Shown: piece after piece, positions 34,128 to 35,838 of the stretch
Position numbering within the stretch: the first letter of the stretch is position 1
Layout of the letters: every line of letters starts with the position of its first letter
Assembly: GCF_001883705.2 (NCBI RefSeq)
Contig: NZ_MDEQ02000043.1
Coordinates: 1-35,838, forward strand
DNA: 35,838 nucleotides
DNA from: Burkholderia catarinensis
GTDB lineage: Bacteria > Pseudomonadota > Gammaproteobacteria > Burkholderiales > Burkholderiaceae
Direction of reading: 5' to 3'
Made by a program: the position numbers and the translations under genes
Notes under the pieces: model-generated
Databases searched by the model: none
Seen by the model: the letters and a program-made list of their open reading frames with translations, nothing else
What the model was told of the DNA's origin: nothing

Positions 34128-35582
34128 ATGGCGATGCCCGTCTCCTCCTCATCCCCAGCCTCGCCCCACTACCGCCGTATCGCTGAGATGCTGCGCCAGA
34201 CCCTGGCCTCCGGCGCGCTGCGCCCCGGCGAGCGGGTGATCTCTGCGCGCAAGCTGGCCGAGCGCGAACAAGTCAGCCTGCCGACGGCGCTGGAGGCACT
34301 GCGCTGCCTGGAGGCAGAGGGCCTGATCGTCGCGCGCCCTCGCTCGGGCTACTTCGTCCGGCAAGCGGCCAAAAGCCAGGCCGTGCAGCCGTCCCGTCCA
34401 TCGCCGCGCCCCGTTCCGGTGACGATGTCGGCACTGGCGCGCTCGCTGTTCAGCAGCGCCGATGCCCGCCTGGTGCCGCTCGGGGCCGCGCTGCCCGATC
34501 CAGCCTGGCTGCCCACGGCGGCCCTACAACGGTCGCTGCTGGCGGCCGGGCGCCGGCTGGACGCGCATGGGCAGAGCTACAGCTTGCCCCCAGGCCGGGC
34601 CGACTTGCGTGGCCAGATCGCGGCACGGGCGGCGCAGTGGGGGGCGCGCTTCGGCCCGGACGAACTCGTCGTCACCGCGGGGGCGACGCAGGCGCTGCGC
34701 CTGGCCCTGCGTGCGGTGTGCCGGCCGGGCGATGTGGTGGCGATCGAGCGCCCGGCCTACTTCGGCACGCTCCTGCTGCTGGAGGACCTGGGATTGAAGG
34801 CGCTCGAAATCGCCACCGATCCCCGCGAGGGCCTACTGCTGGCCCCGCTTGCCGAGGCTATCGAGCGCCACCGGCCCGCTGCCGTGCTGGCCTCGCCCAC
34901 GGTGCAGAACCCGCTGGGCGCCAGCATGCCTGTCGCGCGCAAGCGAGCGCTCGTGGCGCTTCTCGCGCATGCCGGCGTCCCCCTCATCGAAGACGACGTG
35001 TATGGCGACCTGGCCGGCGAGGGCCAGCGGCCGCCGGCCTGCAAGGCGTTCGACCGCAGCGGCCATGTCCTGTACTGCGGTTCGCTGTCCAAGACGTTGG
35101 CGCCGGGCTGGCGCATCGGCTGGATCGCAGCCGGGCGCTACCACCCGCAGGTGCTGCAGGCACGCCAGGCCGGAGACTGGGCCGGCGTGCCGCTGCTCGA
35201 AGCCGCGACGGCTGACGTGCTGGCTAGCGGCGACTACGACCGGCATCTGCGGCGCTTGAGGTCCCGCATCGCGGACGCGGTACGGGCCGTCACCGCGCGG
35301 GTCGAGGTGAGCTTCCCCGAGGGCACGCGCGTCTCGGCCCCGCGTGCCGGCTTCCTGTTGTGGGTGGAGCTGCCACGACAGGTCGATGCGCTGGCGGTGC
35401 ATCGCAGCGCACTTGCGCTGGGCATCGGCGTCAGCCCCGGCCCGCTGTTCTCCCCGCGGGCGGATCTGCCGAACCACCTGCGGTTGAACTGCGCGAACGA
35501 ACCCACGCCGCGCCTGCTGGGCGCGGTGGAGCAGATCGGCGAACTGTGCCGCCGGCTGGCAGCACAGAGTCCGGCACGGTAG
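34128..35582 (+). CDS. MocR-type GntR regulator with aminotransferase-like domain
   Basis: A 484-residue fusion. Residues ~12-78 are a GntR winged helix ('YRRIAEMLRQTLASGALRPG', 'SLPTALEALRCLEAEGLIVA'). After a Pro-rich linker (~85-98), residues ~115-480 are a class I aminotransferase fold with the PLP lysine K322 in 'CGSLSKTLAPGWRIGW', N261 in 'SPTVQNPLG', and 'DDVYGDL'. MocR proteins sense PLP or amino compounds and act as transcription factors, not enzymes (family knowledge). It is divergent from nat and likely controls it. Codon use, with many ctg and gcc, differs from the core genes on the left. Confidence 0.93.
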   Translation: MAMPVSSSSPASPHYRRIAEMLRQTLASGALRPGERVISARKLAEREQVSLPTALEALRCLEAEGLIVARPRSGYFVRQAAKSQAVQPSRPSPRPVPVTMSALARSLFSSADARLVPLGAALPDPAWLPTAALQRSLLAAGRRLDAHGQSYSLPPGRADLRGQIAARAAQWGARFGPDELVVTAGATQALRLALRAVCRPGDVVAIERPAYFGTLLLLEDLGLKALEIATDPREGLLLAPLAEAIERHRPAAVLASPTVQNPLGASMPVARKRALVALLAHAGVPLIEDDVYGDLAGEGQRPPACKAFDRSGHVLYCGSLSKTLAPGWRIGWIAAGRYHPQVLQARQAGDWAGVPLLEAATADVLASGDYDRHLRRLRSRIADAVRAVTARVEVSFPEGTRVSAPRAGFLLWVELPRQVDALAVHRSALALGIGVSPGPLFSPRADLPNHLRLNCANEPTPRLLGAVEQIGELCRRLAAQSPAR

Positions 35583-35588
35583 CATTCA

Positions 35589-35598
35589 GACTAGTCTT
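35589..35598. repeat. Palindrome at the possible end of the IS element
   Basis: AGACTAGTCT is a perfect 10-bp palindrome lying between the MocR stop and the transposase start. The left end of the insertion sequence must lie in this 70-bp gap, but the inverted repeat cannot be set without the right end. Confidence 0.3.
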
Positions 35599-35653
35599 AC
35601 TGTGTCAATAAATTCATGCCATTATAGGAACTTCTTTATCCATGGCGTGAGGA

Positions 35654-35838
35654 ATGATGGACTGGGAGACGTCATTCGAGGCGTATCTGGAACATTTGTG
35701 TGAAGCGCTTGGGCATAACGACCGTGAATCAGGATTGAAGGGCTATTGCCAAGGGCTAATGCTGCCAATTCGGCGCAAGAGCGTCGAGCCGCTGGCCGCA
35801 CATCTGGAGCCAGAGCATGTGAGCGCGCGGCACCAGTC
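35654..35838 (+). mobile_element. IS701-family transposase, N-terminal part (cut by window end)
   Basis: The frame starts ATG ATG at 35654/35657 with GAGG just upstream and stays open for 61 codons to the window end. The start 'MMDWETSFEAYLEHLCEALG' and following 'LKGYCQGLMLPIRRKSVEPL' and 'AAHLEPEHVSARHQ' are the characteristic N-terminus of IS701-type DDE transposases. The catalytic domain and right inverted repeat lie beyond the window, so it cannot be said whether it is intact. Confidence 0.88.

Overview
The window looks like chromosomal DNA of a Burkholderia, most likely of the cepacia complex. The basis is the betaproteobacterial 23S/5S rRNA tail, very high GC with codons strongly biased to C or G in third position, and gene families and order typical of that genus. 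The species is inferred from general familiarity, because no search could be run.

Layout. (1) 1-515: 3' end of a 23S rRNA gene, 5S rRNA and the terminator of the rRNA operon. (2) 556-3535: three minus-strand genes, an NTF2/SnoaL-like protein, an SMI1/KNR4 (SUKH)-ankyrin-like protein and an AraC-type regulator. (3) 3681-7345: a plus-strand operon (acyl-CoA ligase, SDR 3-hydroxyacyl-CoA dehydrogenase, thiolase), divergent from the AraC gene and closed by a strong terminator. (4) 7440-15747: a RutR-like TetR regulator divergent from a complete reductive pyrimidine degradation operon (beta-ureidopropionase, PreT, PreA, NCS1 permease, dihydropyrimidinase). (5) 16119-21441: a nucleoside uptake and salvage operon (Tsx-like outer-membrane channel, exported NUP-family protein, NupC-type transporter, thymidine phosphorylase, cytidine deaminase). 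(6) 21476-26057, minus strand: a lone Rieske oxygenase and an msrB-dipZ-msrA operon for methionine sulfoxide repair outside the cytoplasm.

(7) From about 26.1 kb to the right end the character changes. Gene density drops, base composition is more mixed, and broken genes and repeats appear. This accessory stretch holds a HEPN-like hypothetical gene, a vapBC toxin-antitoxin pair, an orphan asparagine synthetase, a ~510-bp segment flanked by inverted arrays of GCTAA boxes at 21-22 bp spacing, a gene remnant starting right after that array, a DUF4337 membrane protein, a divergent arylamine N-acetyltransferase/MocR pair, and the start of an IS701-type transposase cut by the window end.

How it works together. 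Regions 4 and 5 read as one catabolic block: nucleosides cross the outer membrane through Tsx, enter by NupC, are deaminated and phosphorolysed by Cdd and DeoA, and the free pyrimidine base is reduced and opened to a beta-amino acid. The upstream regions of the two operons share a near-identical 16-bp motif (8310 and 15896) that could be the site of one common regulator. No single gene here is a clearly new system. The most promising observations are this shared motif, the single-cysteine exported Msr enzymes with a methionine-rich DipZ linker, and the GCTAA-array element next to a truncated gene.
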